A stretch of 64,000 nt of DNA from Candidatus Stoquefichus sp. SB1 (GCF_001244545.1 NZ_LN852695.1:525157-589156); one strand, 5' to 3'. Positions 17,153-25,450 are shown, counted from the stretch's first letter. Notes: a model not told the origin generated them from the letters alone. Program-made: numbers and translations.

Positions 17153-18391
17153 ATGAAAAAAATTGTCATTATTATTTTAGGAATTGTAGTGATTATTGGG
17201 GGATATTTTGTTTATGATCAAACGAGATTTAAAGCAAGTGATATTGTTTTAAAATGGAATGATAAAAAGGAATTTGAATATGGGGAATCTGTTGATTCAA
17301 ATTCATTAGTTAAAGAGAGTTCTGGAGAAGTAACATGTCAGGTTGCTTTGGATACAATGAGGGTAGGGAAACAGGATCTTGTTTTTGTTATGAAAGAAAA
17401 TGGAAAAACAAAGGAATTTCATCTTGAGGTGGAAGTTAAGGATACAAAGGCTCCACAGATTGTTGTTACAAAAGAAAAAGATAATGTGGCATATGGTTCC
17501 ACATTTGAACCACAAAAATATATAAAATCAATGAATGATCCTATTGATGGTGAATTGCCATATAAAAGAATAAATGATGTTCAAGAAAATGATGTTTATT
17601 ATTATACTTATCAAAGTGATGTGAATACAAAACAACCAAAAGATTATATAGTTCACTATATTGCAGTAGATAAAAATAATAATAAGACTGAAAAATCAAT
17701 CACAATTACTGTTCAAGAAGAGAAAAATCAAAACATCAATTCTTCATCATATACACCAACACCTAATAATAAGGTTATTGTCATTGATCCAGGTCATCAG
17801 GGAAAAGGGAATAGTTCTAAAGAAGCAATAGGTCCTGGTTCTTCTACAACAAAAGCCAAAGTAACGACTGGAGCAACTGGAGTATCTTCAAGAAAAGCTG
17901 AGTCACAAATGAATTTAGAAATTGCTTTGAAGTTAAGAGATGAATTAAAAGCTCGAGGATATACTGTTGTTATGACAAGAACAAGTCAAAATGTTAATAT
18001 ATCTAATCAACAAAGAGCTAAAGTAGGAAATCAAAACAATGCAGCGGCAGTTATTCATTTGCATTGTGATAGTTCAAATAGTTCTAGTATTAGAGGTGCT
18101 CATACGATTGCTGTTTCTAAGAAAAATCCATTTTGTCCACAACTATATAGTGCTTCATCATCGCTTGCACAAAAGGTTATTAACTCATATACATCAGCAA
18201 CTGGAATAAAGAGTCGAGGGGTATCTTATCAAGATGATTTAACTGGTTTGAATTGGAGTACGGTGCCAGCTATTTATATTGAAATGGGATTTATATCAAA
18301 TTCAACTGAGGATAAATTATTGTCATCTTCATCTTTTCAAAAGAAGTGTGCTCAAGGAATTGCGAATGGAATAGATCAATATTTAAAATAA
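17153..18391 (+). CDS. N-acetylmuramoyl-L-alanine amidase (Amidase_3) with Ig-like stalk
   Basis: 412 aa. Residues 1-22 are a signal anchor. About 25-195 hold one or two Ig-like/DUF5011-type beta domains (APQIVVTKEKDNVAYGSTF), then a Ser/Pro linker. Residues 205-412 are a zinc amidase of the AmiA/CwlB type. Zinc ligands: His in VIDPGHQG, Glu in SRKAESQMNLEIA, His in VIHLHCDSS; the catalytic Glu is in YIEMGFISN. The enzyme cuts between MurNAc and L-Ala in peptidoglycan, outside the membrane. ATG at 17153 preferred over GTG at 17144, because AAGGGGAG abuts the GTG. Role could be daughter-cell separation or sporulation-linked; context does not decide. Confidence 0.92.
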   Translation: MKKIVIIILGIVVIIGGYFVYDQTRFKASDIVLKWNDKKEFEYGESVDSNSLVKESSGEVTCQVALDTMRVGKQDLVFVMKENGKTKEFHLEVEVKDTKAPQIVVTKEKDNVAYGSTFEPQKYIKSMNDPIDGELPYKRINDVQENDVYYYTYQSDVNTKQPKDYIVHYIAVDKNNNKTEKSITITVQEEKNQNINSSSYTPTPNNKVIVIDPGHQGKGNSSKEAIGPGSSTTKAKVTTGATGVSSRKAESQMNLEIALKLRDELKARGYTVVMTRTSQNVNISNQQRAKVGNQNNAAAVIHLHCDSSNSSSIRGAHTIAVSKKNPFCPQLYSASSSLAQKVINSYTSATGIKSRGVSYQDDLTGLNWSTVPAIYIEMGFISNSTEDKLLSSSSFQKKCAQGIANGIDQYLK

Positions 18392-18549
18392 TTTATTTTG
18401 ATAATGGATATGTTTAAGTATTAATCATTAGAGTTATTTTGATAAAGAAAGCGGTATCTTATAAAAAAGCATGATTATATGTGGACTTTCAAAATAAAAT
18501 CAACTAAAATAAGTGTGTAAAATTGACGATAATAAAGGAGATTTGATAT

Positions 18550-19959
18550 ATGAGTGGTTTTTTTGGTGTGGCATCTAAAAATGATTGTGTAATGGATTTG
18601 TTTTTTGGTGTGGATTATCATTCACATTTAGGAACACGTAGAGGTGGAATGGCGGTTTATGGAAAAGATGGATTTAATAGATCTATTCATAATATTGAAA
18701 ATTCACCTTTTAGAACTAAGTTTGATAAAGATGTTGATGAATTTGAAGGAAAAATAGGAATTGGGTGTATTTCTGATAATGAAGCTCAACCATTGTTGGT
18801 CAATTCACATTTAGGATCTTTTGCAATTACAACAGTAGGAAGAATTAATAATTTAGATGAATTAAAAGATAAATGTTTTGAACATGGGAAAACTCATTTC
18901 TTAGAAATGAGTGGGGGAGTTATTAATCCTACAGAAATGGTTGCGGCAATCATGAACCAAAAGGAATCTATTGTTGAAGGAATTAAACATGTTCAAGAAG
19001 TTGTCAAGGGATCAATGAGTATATTGATTATGACAAAAGATGGGATTTATTGTGCAAGAGATAAATTTGGGAGAACCCCTGTTATTATTGGCTCAAAAAA
19101 TGATGCACACTGTGTAACGTTTGAAAGTTCTGCGTTCTTAAATTTAGGTTATCATCATGAAAAGGATTTAGGACCTGGAGAAATTGTTTTTATGACGCAT
19201 GATTATTTAAAACAAGAACAGGCGCCATTTGAAAAAATGAAAATATGTTCATTTTTATGGGTTTATTATGGTTATCCAACATCTACATATGAAGGTGAAA
19301 ATGTTGAGATGATGCGTAATCGCTGTGGTGAACTTTTAGCAAAACGCGATGATGCTCATCCTGATTATGTTGCTGGTGTTCCTGATTCTGGAATTGCTCA
19401 TGCAGTAGGGTATGCAAATCAGTCTGGAATTCCTTTTGCTCGACCATTTATTAAATATACACCAACATGGCCACGTTCATTTATGCCATCAAGTCAAGGT
19501 CAAAGAAACTTAATTGCAAAAATGAAATTAATTCCTGTTCAAGAATTGATTAAAGATAAGAGTTTGTTATTGATTGATGATTCTATTGTAAGAGGAACAC
19601 AGTTAAGAGAAACAACTGAATTTTTATATGAATCTGGTGCCAAAGAAGTTCATGTAAGACCTGCTTGTCCACCAATCTTATTTGGCTGTAAGTTCTTAAA
19701 TTTCTCACGTTCAAGTTCAGAAATGGATTTAATCACAAGAAGGGTTATTCGTGATTTAGAAGGAAAAGAAGAAATTAGTGAAGAAGTTTTAAAGGAGTAT
19801 GCGAATCCAGATAGCCAAAGATATCAATCAATGTTAGAAGAAATTCGTAGAAGATTAAAATTTACATCTTTAAGATATCATCGTTTAGATGATATGGTTG
19901 AATCTATTGGTTTAAAACCATGTGATTTATGTACATATTGTTTCAGTGGTGAAGAATAA
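18550..19959 (+). CDS. PurF-like phosphoribosyltransferase with degenerate glutaminase domain
   Basis: 469 aa. The C-terminal half keeps the PRPP-binding loop LLLIDDSIVRGTQ (near residue 338) and the Cys pattern of Fe-S PurF enzymes (CSFLWVYY, and CDLCTYC at the end). The N-terminal half aligns in layout with the Ntn glutaminase domain but begins MSGFFGV, where active enzymes have MCGI with the Cys nucleophile. The RYST, NG and SDTE glutamine-site motifs are also replaced (ISDN, GR, SGGV). It therefore should not hydrolyse glutamine. It may use free ammonia or have another role. It is a lone gene, not in a pur operon, with its own terminator. AAAGGAG precedes the ATG; no upstream Met-Cys start exists. 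Confidence 0.85.
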   Translation: MSGFFGVASKNDCVMDLFFGVDYHSHLGTRRGGMAVYGKDGFNRSIHNIENSPFRTKFDKDVDEFEGKIGIGCISDNEAQPLLVNSHLGSFAITTVGRINNLDELKDKCFEHGKTHFLEMSGGVINPTEMVAAIMNQKESIVEGIKHVQEVVKGSMSILIMTKDGIYCARDKFGRTPVIIGSKNDAHCVTFESSAFLNLGYHHEKDLGPGEIVFMTHDYLKQEQAPFEKMKICSFLWVYYGYPTSTYEGENVEMMRNRCGELLAKRDDAHPDYVAGVPDSGIAHAVGYANQSGIPFARPFIKYTPTWPRSFMPSSQGQRNLIAKMKLIPVQELIKDKSLLLIDDSIVRGTQLRETTEFLYESGAKEVHVRPACPPILFGCKFLNFSRSSSEMDLITRRVIRDLEGKEEISEEVLKEYANPDSQRYQSMLEEIRRRLKFTSLRYHRLDDMVESIGLKPCDLCTYCFSGEE

Positions 19960-19993
19960 AAAAAGCATCGGCATATAATGCTGATGCTTTTTT
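19958..19993 (+). terminator. Terminator after the PurF-like gene
   Basis: 14-bp stem AAAAGCATCGGCAT / ATGCTGATGCTTTT (one G-T pair), ATA loop, T-run. Confidence 0.88.
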
Positions 19994-20057
19994 GTGAAAT
20001 CTTTGATTGTTTGTTAATGTTCAACGATGATGTTACCAAAATATTATTATCAATTCA

Positions 20058-20249
20058 CTATGAAGTCATTATTTCTATATATGTAGTGCGGTCCTCTTTG
20101 GGGATATCTAAGAAATCTAATGCCTCTTCTAGTGTACAACCATTTTTACTCATCAATTTTTTTATTGATACAATTATCCCTTGTTGCCTGCCAATGGCTT
20201 CGCCTTCAAGCAAGCCCTTTCTTCTAATCTCTTCCCATATCTCACACAT
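20058..20249 (-). CDS. Possible intragenic short Rpn protein (C-terminal 63 aa)
   Basis: Within the Rpn gene, an in-frame ATG at 20249 is preceded by AAAGGAGG at 20267-20260, a near-perfect ribosome binding site with 10-nt spacing. Initiation there would make only the C-terminal helical part (MCEIWEEIRRK...). Known Rpn systems make such a short form that neutralises the full-length nuclease. The site is seen in the sequence; the function is inference by family analogy. It could be chance in a purine-rich stretch. Confidence 0.45.
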   Translation of the reverse strand: MCEIWEEIRRKGLLEGEAIGRQQGIIVSIKKLMSKNGCTLEEALDFLDIPKEDRTTYIEIMTS

Positions 20250-20870
20250 CTCTTGTTTCCCTCCTTTACTTTCTTTGTAATAACTTACTCTCTTTCTTAA
20301 AAACTCATAATGCATCTCACTTGGATCAGTACAGAACATATCATGCATTAATCTCCCTAGTGCTGTGTCCTCCTGAATGCTTGCATTCACATAGATAATC
20401 TCTCTTCCTTCTTTAAACCATTGAGTATTTTCAGAAATTATTGAACAAATATGATAGATTGGTAATCCATATCCCAATACATCTGTCTCGGTTATAAAGA
20501 TAATAATCACATTAGGTAACTCATCCCATTGTTCATTGGGAAACGATGTATTCGCATCTATCAGGCTTCCATGAAACCTCGCTCTTTTAGGATGTGCTCC
20601 TTTGGTATCTCTCTGTACTTCAATGTTGATATAGTCATCACCATCCTTAACCAGCACATCAATACTGATCGCTCTTCCCAGTATATTATTGATATCATAC
20701 TGAGCATGACATTCAATGATATCAACTTTCCTTTCAAGGATAATTTCAAGAAACTGTCTGACAACATCCTCATCCTTAAAGACAATCCTCATGAAGTCAT
20801 CATCCATCAGTCTCAGTCTGGCAATAGAATCAAGATAATCAGTACTGTTTTCGCAAATCAAAAAACTCAT
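20058..20870 (-). CDS. Rpn-family PD-(D/E)XK nuclease (copy 1)
   Basis: 270 aa. The N-terminal part begins DSIARLRLMDDDFMRIVF, and the nuclease core is ISIDVLVKDGDDYINIEVQR near residues 68-87 (D, then E-x-Q). A helical C-terminal region contains an EIRRKGLLEGEAIGRQQG segment. This is the Rpn / PDDEXK family transposase group: recombination-promoting nucleases now linked to phage defence, some with an intragenic small antitoxin. A second copy starts at 63719 in inverted orientation, with the promoter, leader and first 94 codons looking identical. The leader carries a hairpin across the ribosome binding site. No transposase or terminal inverted repeat of an IS is seen. Confidence 0.88.
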   Translation of the reverse strand: MSFLICENSTDYLDSIARLRLMDDDFMRIVFKDEDVVRQFLEIILERKVDIIECHAQYDINNILGRAISIDVLVKDGDDYINIEVQRDTKGAHPKRARFHGSLIDANTSFPNEQWDELPNVIIIFITETDVLGYGLPIYHICSIISENTQWFKEGREIIYVNASIQEDTALGRLMHDMFCTDPSEMHYEFLRKRVSYYKESKGGKQEMCEIWEEIRRKGLLEGEAIGRQQGIIVSIKKLMSKNGCTLEEALDFLDIPKEDRTTYIEIMTS

Positions 20871-20999
20871 TACATAACCTCCTTATATTGATATAAGGAA
20901 TCTAATAACAATATACCATAATAATTGCTTAAAGTAAATATTTATTCAAAAGATCCCTATACTTATATATACACAAAAAAAGTTCATTTTTCTTTTTTT
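20589..20999 (-). repeat. Inverted long repeat, arm 1 (Rpn promoter, leader and 5' coding part)
   Basis: This 411-bp segment reads, on the minus strand, the same as 63590-64000 on the plus strand. It begins at an A-run before GAAAAATGAAC and extends to the window end in the other copy. No insertion or deletion is needed for alignment. Flanking sequence beyond 20999 differs. Confidence 0.9.
20880..20899 (-). promoter_or_regulatory. Hairpin overlapping the Rpn ribosome binding site (copy 1)
   Basis: Perfect 9-2-9 inverted repeat TCCTTATAT / ATATAAGGA whose right arm contains the AAGGA of the ribosome binding site, ten bases before the ATG. Upstream on the same strand lies TTTACT, 17 bp, TATATT, a good promoter. 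Confidence 0.6.
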
Positions 21000-21000
21000 A

Positions 21001-21040
21001 AATTAAAAAAGTTGAAATGACATCAGGAGATGTCATTTCA
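21001..21040 (-). terminator. Terminator of the CAP-domain gene
   Basis: Perfect 12-bp stem TGAAATGACATC / GATGTCATTTCA, loop AGGA, with a T-run on the minus strand. Confidence 0.9.
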
Positions 21041-21043
21041 GAC

Positions 21044-21808
21044 TTAGGCAATAAAATGTTGTGCAATACAAATAAGCAATTGTTCATCTTTTAATTGTGT
21101 ACAAATGCCAATATTTACTTTTTTATATTTTACATTTGTCATTACGTGATAGTGTGTTGGACTATTGATGAGTCCTTGGTGTAATGAATGAACCATTTCA
21201 ATAAGTTCATTATCAGTATAATTTGTTTTATATTTGATTGTTGCTTGAGCTAAATTTTCTCCATGGGCAACTTTTTTGATGTTTATGAGAGAAGATAGGG
21301 TTGTATCCCAATGACTACCATTAGGTCTTGTATGTGACCATTTGATAATCGCTTCTTGAGCTCTTAATGAAGTGCTATTACTAAGAGATGTAGATAATAC
21401 AACAGGAGTTTCTCTCGTTTGATTAATCAATTGAATAAAAGTTGTTTTTATAAGATTGAGCTGATGTGATGTGAAGATTGTTGTGTTAGATGTTTTATCT
21501 TGAAATGATTGGGTTGGTGATGATACTTCTGATTGTGGGGGACTTTCTTTTTGTTGAGATGCTTCTTTGGATTTTGAAGAAGAAGTATCTTTTTCTTTGA
21601 TATCACTCTTTTCTAGGTTTGTTTGTACTGTCTTTTGACTATCTTGTTTCACATCAATCTTTTTTTCACTGAATTGCACCATTTCTCGGTTATCTTGTGT
21701 GGCTTCTTGAAGTGGAAGTGAAACACATGATGAGGCATGAGGTAAAGACTGATAGTGAAAGAATACAATGAATATTGCACTTATAAGAATTAATAAATAT
21801 GTTTTCAT
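21044..21808 (-). CDS. Secreted CAP-domain (SCP/YkwD-like) protein
   Basis: 254 aa. N-terminal signal/anchor (MKTYLLILISAIFIVFF), a Ser/Lys/Glu/Gln-rich low-complexity spacer of about 100 residues, then a C-terminal CAP domain (about 115-254). CAP features: LINQTRE, LRAQEAIIKWSHTRPNGSHW, then HGENLAQ and NSPTHYHVMTNVKYKKVNIGI. The family is extracellular; catalytic function in bacteria is mostly unknown, often linked to spores or the cell wall. I start at 21808, where AAGGAACC precedes the ATG; a longer frame has no site. Single gene with its own terminator, divergent from nothing nearby; the oxidoreductase upstream has a separate terminator. Confidence 0.88.
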   Translation of the reverse strand: MKTYLLILISAIFIVFFHYQSLPHASSCVSLPLQEATQDNREMVQFSEKKIDVKQDSQKTVQTNLEKSDIKEKDTSSSKSKEASQQKESPPQSEVSSPTQSFQDKTSNTTIFTSHQLNLIKTTFIQLINQTRETPVVLSTSLSNSTSLRAQEAIIKWSHTRPNGSHWDTTLSSLINIKKVAHGENLAQATIKYKTNYTDNELIEMVHSLHQGLINSPTHYHVMTNVKYKKVNIGICTQLKDEQLLICIAQHFIA

Positions 21809-21874
21809 AAGGTTCCTTTCTGTTAAGAAAGAATTAAGGTTTGCTATAAGTATTATAACATAGTTTGCTAAAAG

Positions 21875-21897
21875 AAAAAAGACTTTCAAAGTCTTTA
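21875..21897 (-). terminator. Terminator of the Gfo/Idh/MocA gene
   Basis: AAAGACTT / AAGTCTTT hairpin overlapping the end of the gene, followed on the minus strand by TTTTTTCTTT. Confidence 0.75.
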
Positions 21898-22863
21898 TTC
21901 AAAAGGATAAACCATTCCCCACTGTGTTCTGATTTCAGTTAATAATTTCATAACATCTCTTGTGAAAGTTAGAGTCTTTTCATTACCTTCAAAAACAGCA
22001 TTTTGCATATCTATGATTTCATAATCCAAACCAAGGGATGTATCACCCGCTTGAATGTGTTCTTGATGACCATCAACAGTATATGTGATAGTGGCTTGTG
22101 AAGCACGTGGATAATCATTGATTTCAATATAACCATCTTCCCCAGCGACAACTCCACGTTTTGGCTGTTTAGCACGCATTGTTAATGCCATTACAACCAT
22201 TTGACCATCTTGGTTTTTCATAATAATACCAGACTGTTCGTCAACACCTGTTTCAAAGTACTGGTTTGTTGTAATCAATGTATTTGGACAAGATTGCAAG
22301 AAATATCTTGCGAAAGCTGTTGCATAAACCCCAATATCTAATAATGCTCCGCCTGCTAAATCCTTTGAGAAGAAGCGATTATGAACATCATATTCTTTAC
22401 AGCTTCCAAAATTAACTTGAATCATTTTAACTTGACCAATTTTTCCACTTTCAACGATTTGACGTAATTGTTTATAAAGTGGCATATGATAAATTGTCAT
22501 AGCTTCCATTAAAATTAAATTATTTTCTTTTGCTATCGAAACAGCTTCTTCTAATTGACGATCATTCACTGTAATCGCTTTTTCACATAAAACATGTTTG
22601 TGTGCCTGCAACGCTTTTATAATCATTTCATAATGTGCATTATGAGGTGTTGAGACATAAATAATATCGATATTTTCATCATTAAGTAAATCATCAAGAT
22701 TTTCATAGACATGTTGCACCGGATAAGTTTGTGCAAAAGTTTGGGCTTTTTCAACATGTCGATTATAAGCTCCATATATTTCATTGTTAACTCTTAATAA
22801 AGACTGTGCAAATGAACAGGCAATTTGACCAGTTCCAATAATACCCCAATTATATTTTTTCAT
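21895..22863 (-). CDS. Gfo/Idh/MocA-family NAD(P)-dependent oxidoreductase
   Basis: 322 aa. Rossmann motif GIIGTGQIACSFAQSL at residues 7-22. The EKP-type catalytic stretch appears as CEKAITVND near 94, with Ala in place of the usual Pro. The substrate-domain motif GGALLDIGVYATAFARYF is near 172. The family oxidises or reduces sugars, inositols and related polyols. A GGAGGTAG site precedes the ATG. The leftward gene is divergent from the ttcA-like gene and ends in its own terminator. The substrate cannot be inferred. Confidence 0.9.
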   Translation of the reverse strand: MKKYNWGIIGTGQIACSFAQSLLRVNNEIYGAYNRHVEKAQTFAQTYPVQHVYENLDDLLNDENIDIIYVSTPHNAHYEMIIKALQAHKHVLCEKAITVNDRQLEEAVSIAKENNLILMEAMTIYHMPLYKQLRQIVESGKIGQVKMIQVNFGSCKEYDVHNRFFSKDLAGGALLDIGVYATAFARYFLQSCPNTLITTNQYFETGVDEQSGIIMKNQDGQMVVMALTMRAKQPKRGVVAGEDGYIEINDYPRASQATITYTVDGHQEHIQAGDTSLGLDYEIIDMQNAVFEGNEKTLTFTRDVMKLLTEIRTQWGMVYPFE

Positions 22864-22955
22864 ATAACTACCTCCATATTCACTATTATATTACAAAAAG
22901 AATTGCTTTGAAATAGAAGTTAATGTTAAAATGTATCACGCAAAGGAGTATGACT

Positions 22956-23795
22956 ATGGACAGAACAAAAACAATTGAGCAAAGCATTATAAAAAAATAT
23001 AGAAAACAAATATGGCGAAAGTTTGTCAAAGGAGTACAAACATATGATTTAATACAACCGGGAGATAAGATAGCAGTGTGTATTTCTGGTGGTAAGGATT
23101 CAATGTTAATGGCTAAACTTTTACAAGAACTTAAACGTCATGGGAAATTTGATTTTGGATTAGTGTTTTTGTCTATGGATCCTGGATATAATGAAAAAAA
23201 TCGACAGAAGATAGAAGAAAATGCACGTATATTAAATATTCCAGTTGAATTTTTTGAATCAGATATCTTTCAAGTCGTTGCTAATATTGAAAAATCACCT
23301 TGCTATTTATGTGCAAGAATGAGAAGAGGTTTCTTATATGCAAAAGCCAAGGAATTAGGATGTAATAAAATTGCGTTGGGGCATCATTTTGATGATGTGA
23401 TTGAAACAATATTGATGGGAATGTTTTATGGTTCTCAAGTTCAAACGATGATGCCAAAACTTCATAGTACAAATTTTGAAGGAATGGAATTAATTAGACC
23501 AATGTATTTAATTGAGGAAAAAGATATTATTCATTGGTGTCAATATAATGATCTAACTTTTATTCAATGTGCTTGTCGTTTTACTGAAGAAATGGAAGAA
23601 TTAGGTGAAGTTCAACATACATCCAAAAGAGAAGAAATGAAAAACTTACTTAAATATTTAGAAACTATGAATCCAAACGTGAAAAAGAACGTTTTTAAGA
23701 GTGTTGAAAATGTTAATTTAGCAACCATTATTGCTTATAGTGATGATGAAGGTAGTCATCATTTCTTAGACCATTATGATAAGGGAGAAGAATAA
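22956..23795 (+). CDS. TtcA-like PP-loop tRNA sulfur-transfer protein
   Basis: 279 aa. The adenylation PP-loop SGGKDSML is near residue 48. The Cys motif CYLCARMRRG is near 122, and GHHFDDVIET near 146. Further Cys residues (CACRF, near 205) complete the pattern of [4Fe-4S] TtcA/TtuA enzymes, which activate and thiolate a tRNA base (2-thiocytidine at position 32 for TtcA). ATG at 22956 chosen: AAAGGAG at 22942-22948 is 7 nt upstream, while ATG at 22950 is too close. The next gene, tcdA-like, begins 1 bp after its stop, so both tRNA-modification genes form one operon. Confidence 0.88.
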   Translation: MDRTKTIEQSIIKKYRKQIWRKFVKGVQTYDLIQPGDKIAVCISGGKDSMLMAKLLQELKRHGKFDFGLVFLSMDPGYNEKNRQKIEENARILNIPVEFFESDIFQVVANIEKSPCYLCARMRRGFLYAKAKELGCNKIALGHHFDDVIETILMGMFYGSQVQTMMPKLHSTNFEGMELIRPMYLIEEKDIIHWCQYNDLTFIQCACRFTEEMEELGEVQHTSKREEMKNLLKYLETMNPNVKKNVFKSVENVNLATIIAYSDDEGSHHFLDHYDKGEE

Positions 23796-23796
23796 T

Positions 23797-24495
23797 ATGT
23801 TTTCAAGATTTGAACTTTTAATTGGTGAAGAAAAATTAAAACAACTCCAACATCAACGTATTATTGTTTTTGGTGTAGGAGGTGTAGGTGGTTATGTGGT
23901 TGAGGCATTGGTGAGAAGTGGTATAGAGCATTTAACAATTGTAGATAATGATGAGGTTTCTTTAACTAATTTGAATCGACAGATTATTGCAACAAGTAAG
24001 ACAATTGGTAAAAAGAAAGTCCAGGTTATGAAAGAAAGAATTTTATCGATAAATCCTGCTTGTCATGTTGAAACATTAGAAATGTTTTATTTGCCTAAAA
24101 CAGCTGATACAATTGATTTAACACAATATGATTATGTTATTGATGCTATTGATACAATCACAGCAAAAATAGAACTTGCGCTACGTTGTGAAAATGCTCA
24201 TATTCCCTTAATCAGTTCTATGGGAACAGGAAACAAAATGAATCCAGCTATGTTAGAAGTGACAGATATTTATAAAACATCTGTATGTCCTTTAGCGAAA
24301 GTTATGCGTCGAGAACTCAAGGCTCGCAAGGTCAAACATTTAAAAGTTGTTTATTCTAAAGAAATTCCTATAAAACCGAGTCTTTCTCATGAACAAACAA
24401 ATAAAAGAATGGTGCCTGGAAGTAACGCATTTGTGCCTTCTAGTGCAGGTCTATTAATAGCCAGTGAAGTGATTAAAGATTTACTTTCAAAGTAA
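23797..24495 (+). CDS. tcdA: ThiF/MoeB-fold E1-like protein, TcdA (tRNA t6A dehydratase) type
   Basis: 232 aa. Nucleotide-binding VFGVGGVGGYVVEALVRSG near residue 27, ATP-site Arg in NLNRQ near 63, and YVIDAIDTITAK near 110. The C-terminal half has the PSLSHEQ and PGSNAFVPSSAGL stretches of the CsdL/TcdA branch. TcdA cyclises t6A at position 37 of ANN-decoding tRNAs in an ATP-dependent step. GGGAGAAG upstream supports the ATG at 23797. It is translationally close to the TtcA-like gene. A MoeB/ThiF sulfur-carrier role is less likely, because no ThiS/MoaD gene is nearby. Confidence 0.88.
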   Translation: MFSRFELLIGEEKLKQLQHQRIIVFGVGGVGGYVVEALVRSGIEHLTIVDNDEVSLTNLNRQIIATSKTIGKKKVQVMKERILSINPACHVETLEMFYLPKTADTIDLTQYDYVIDAIDTITAKIELALRCENAHIPLISSMGTGNKMNPAMLEVTDIYKTSVCPLAKVMRRELKARKVKHLKVVYSKEIPIKPSLSHEQTNKRMVPGSNAFVPSSAGLLIASEVIKDLLSK

Positions 24496-24548
24496 ATCTT
24501 TTTTCACGTCTTGTGTATGTTTTCATAAACTATAAAGAGGTGTTTGAA

Positions 24549-24944
24549 ATGAAAGATTTACTTCAATCGTATATATATAATGAAAAACTATTATGCCAAC
24601 TCTATAAACGTGCTGCTGCTTATACAGATGAAACAGATGAAAAAGATATGTATTTTAACTTTTCTAAAAGTTGTGATGAAGCAGCGTCGCAACTTAACTA
24701 TTTTTATCAAGAATATACAGGGGAAATATACAATCCAGTCATTCCTGATATAGAATTTGAAGGAAGCTATCGTGATATTCTGAATGCAATTCAAAAACAG
24801 GAATTATCATCCTTTTTAAAATATCGTCGACATACGTATTTTCCAAAAGATATGTTACTATGTGAAACAATGAGAAGTATTGCTGATTTAAAATTGACAC
24901 ATACAATTGCGGTTCTATCAATTGTAATTAATATGGAAAGTTGA
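24549..24944 (+). CDS. Small ferritin-like helical protein, copy A
   Basis: 131 aa, all-helical. It starts MKDLLQSYIYNEKLLCQLY and has regularly spaced Glu and His residues in long helices, as in ferritin-like four-helix proteins. A canonical set of di-iron ligands is not obvious. It is a tandem paralogue of the next gene (shared QSYIY.EKLL.QLY.[RQ]AAA, NYFY, IQKQELSS). AAAGAGGTGTTTGAA precedes the ATG; the longer frame from 24513 is unsupported. I do not know its function. Oxidative-stress or iron-handling roles are suggested only by the fold guess. Confidence 0.7.
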   Translation: MKDLLQSYIYNEKLLCQLYKRAAAYTDETDEKDMYFNFSKSCDEAASQLNYFYQEYTGEIYNPVIPDIEFEGSYRDILNAIQKQELSSFLKYRRHTYFPKDMLLCETMRSIADLKLTHTIAVLSIVINMES

Positions 24945-24997
24945 AATAGTCATCACATATTTGATAATCGTTCATAGGATATATAGAGGTGTATGAA

Positions 24998-25411
24998 ATG
25001 AATAGAGAACAACTTCAATCTTATATTTATACTGAGAAGTTACTGGCTCAATTATATCGACAGGCAGCAGCGAGAGCGACTATGCAGGATGAAAGACAGG
25101 TCTTACTATCATTTGCTCAAAATGCCGAACAGAATGCAAATTATTTGAATTATTTTTATAGACAGGAATTTGGAACAGGTTTTGATCCAATGATTCCTGA
25201 AGGTAATATTCAAGGAACATATAGAGATTTATTAAATGAAATTCAAAAACAGGAATTATCATCTTATTTAGAGTTAAGAAAATTAACTTACAATCAGGGT
25301 GATATAGAATTACGAGAAACAATAAGAGCAATTACAGATGATAAATTAGCACATATCTTAACATTATTAGCGATTGTTACTGATATGAATACTCCTGAGT
25401 CTGAACGATGA
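24998..25411 (+). CDS. Small ferritin-like helical protein, copy B
   Basis: 137 aa. Clearly homologous to the preceding gene over its whole length, with the same pattern LQSYIYTEKLLAQLYRQAAARA, NYLNYFYRQEFG and EIQKQELSSYLELRKLTY. ATAGAGGTGTATGAA upstream is nearly the same as the leader of copy A, showing that the duplication included the ribosome binding site. It retains more acidic residues in the helices (AQNAEQNANYLN). Probably forms a hetero- or homo-oligomer with copy A. Function unknown. Confidence 0.7.
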   Translation: MNREQLQSYIYTEKLLAQLYRQAAARATMQDERQVLLSFAQNAEQNANYLNYFYRQEFGTGFDPMIPEGNIQGTYRDLLNEIQKQELSSYLELRKLTYNQGDIELRETIRAITDDKLAHILTLLAIVTDMNTPESER

Positions 25412-25450
25412 TAATGATTTGATAAACATACATTTGTATGTTTATTTTTT

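Noticed and set aside
19978..20280. 100-residue plus-strand frame
   Set aside because: Begins in the PurF-like terminator and runs antisense through the Rpn 3' end without a ribosome binding site.
20058..20999. Rpn copies as a classical insertion sequence
   Set aside because: No transposase of an IS family, no terminal inverted repeats and no target duplication visible at the one boundary that can be compared.
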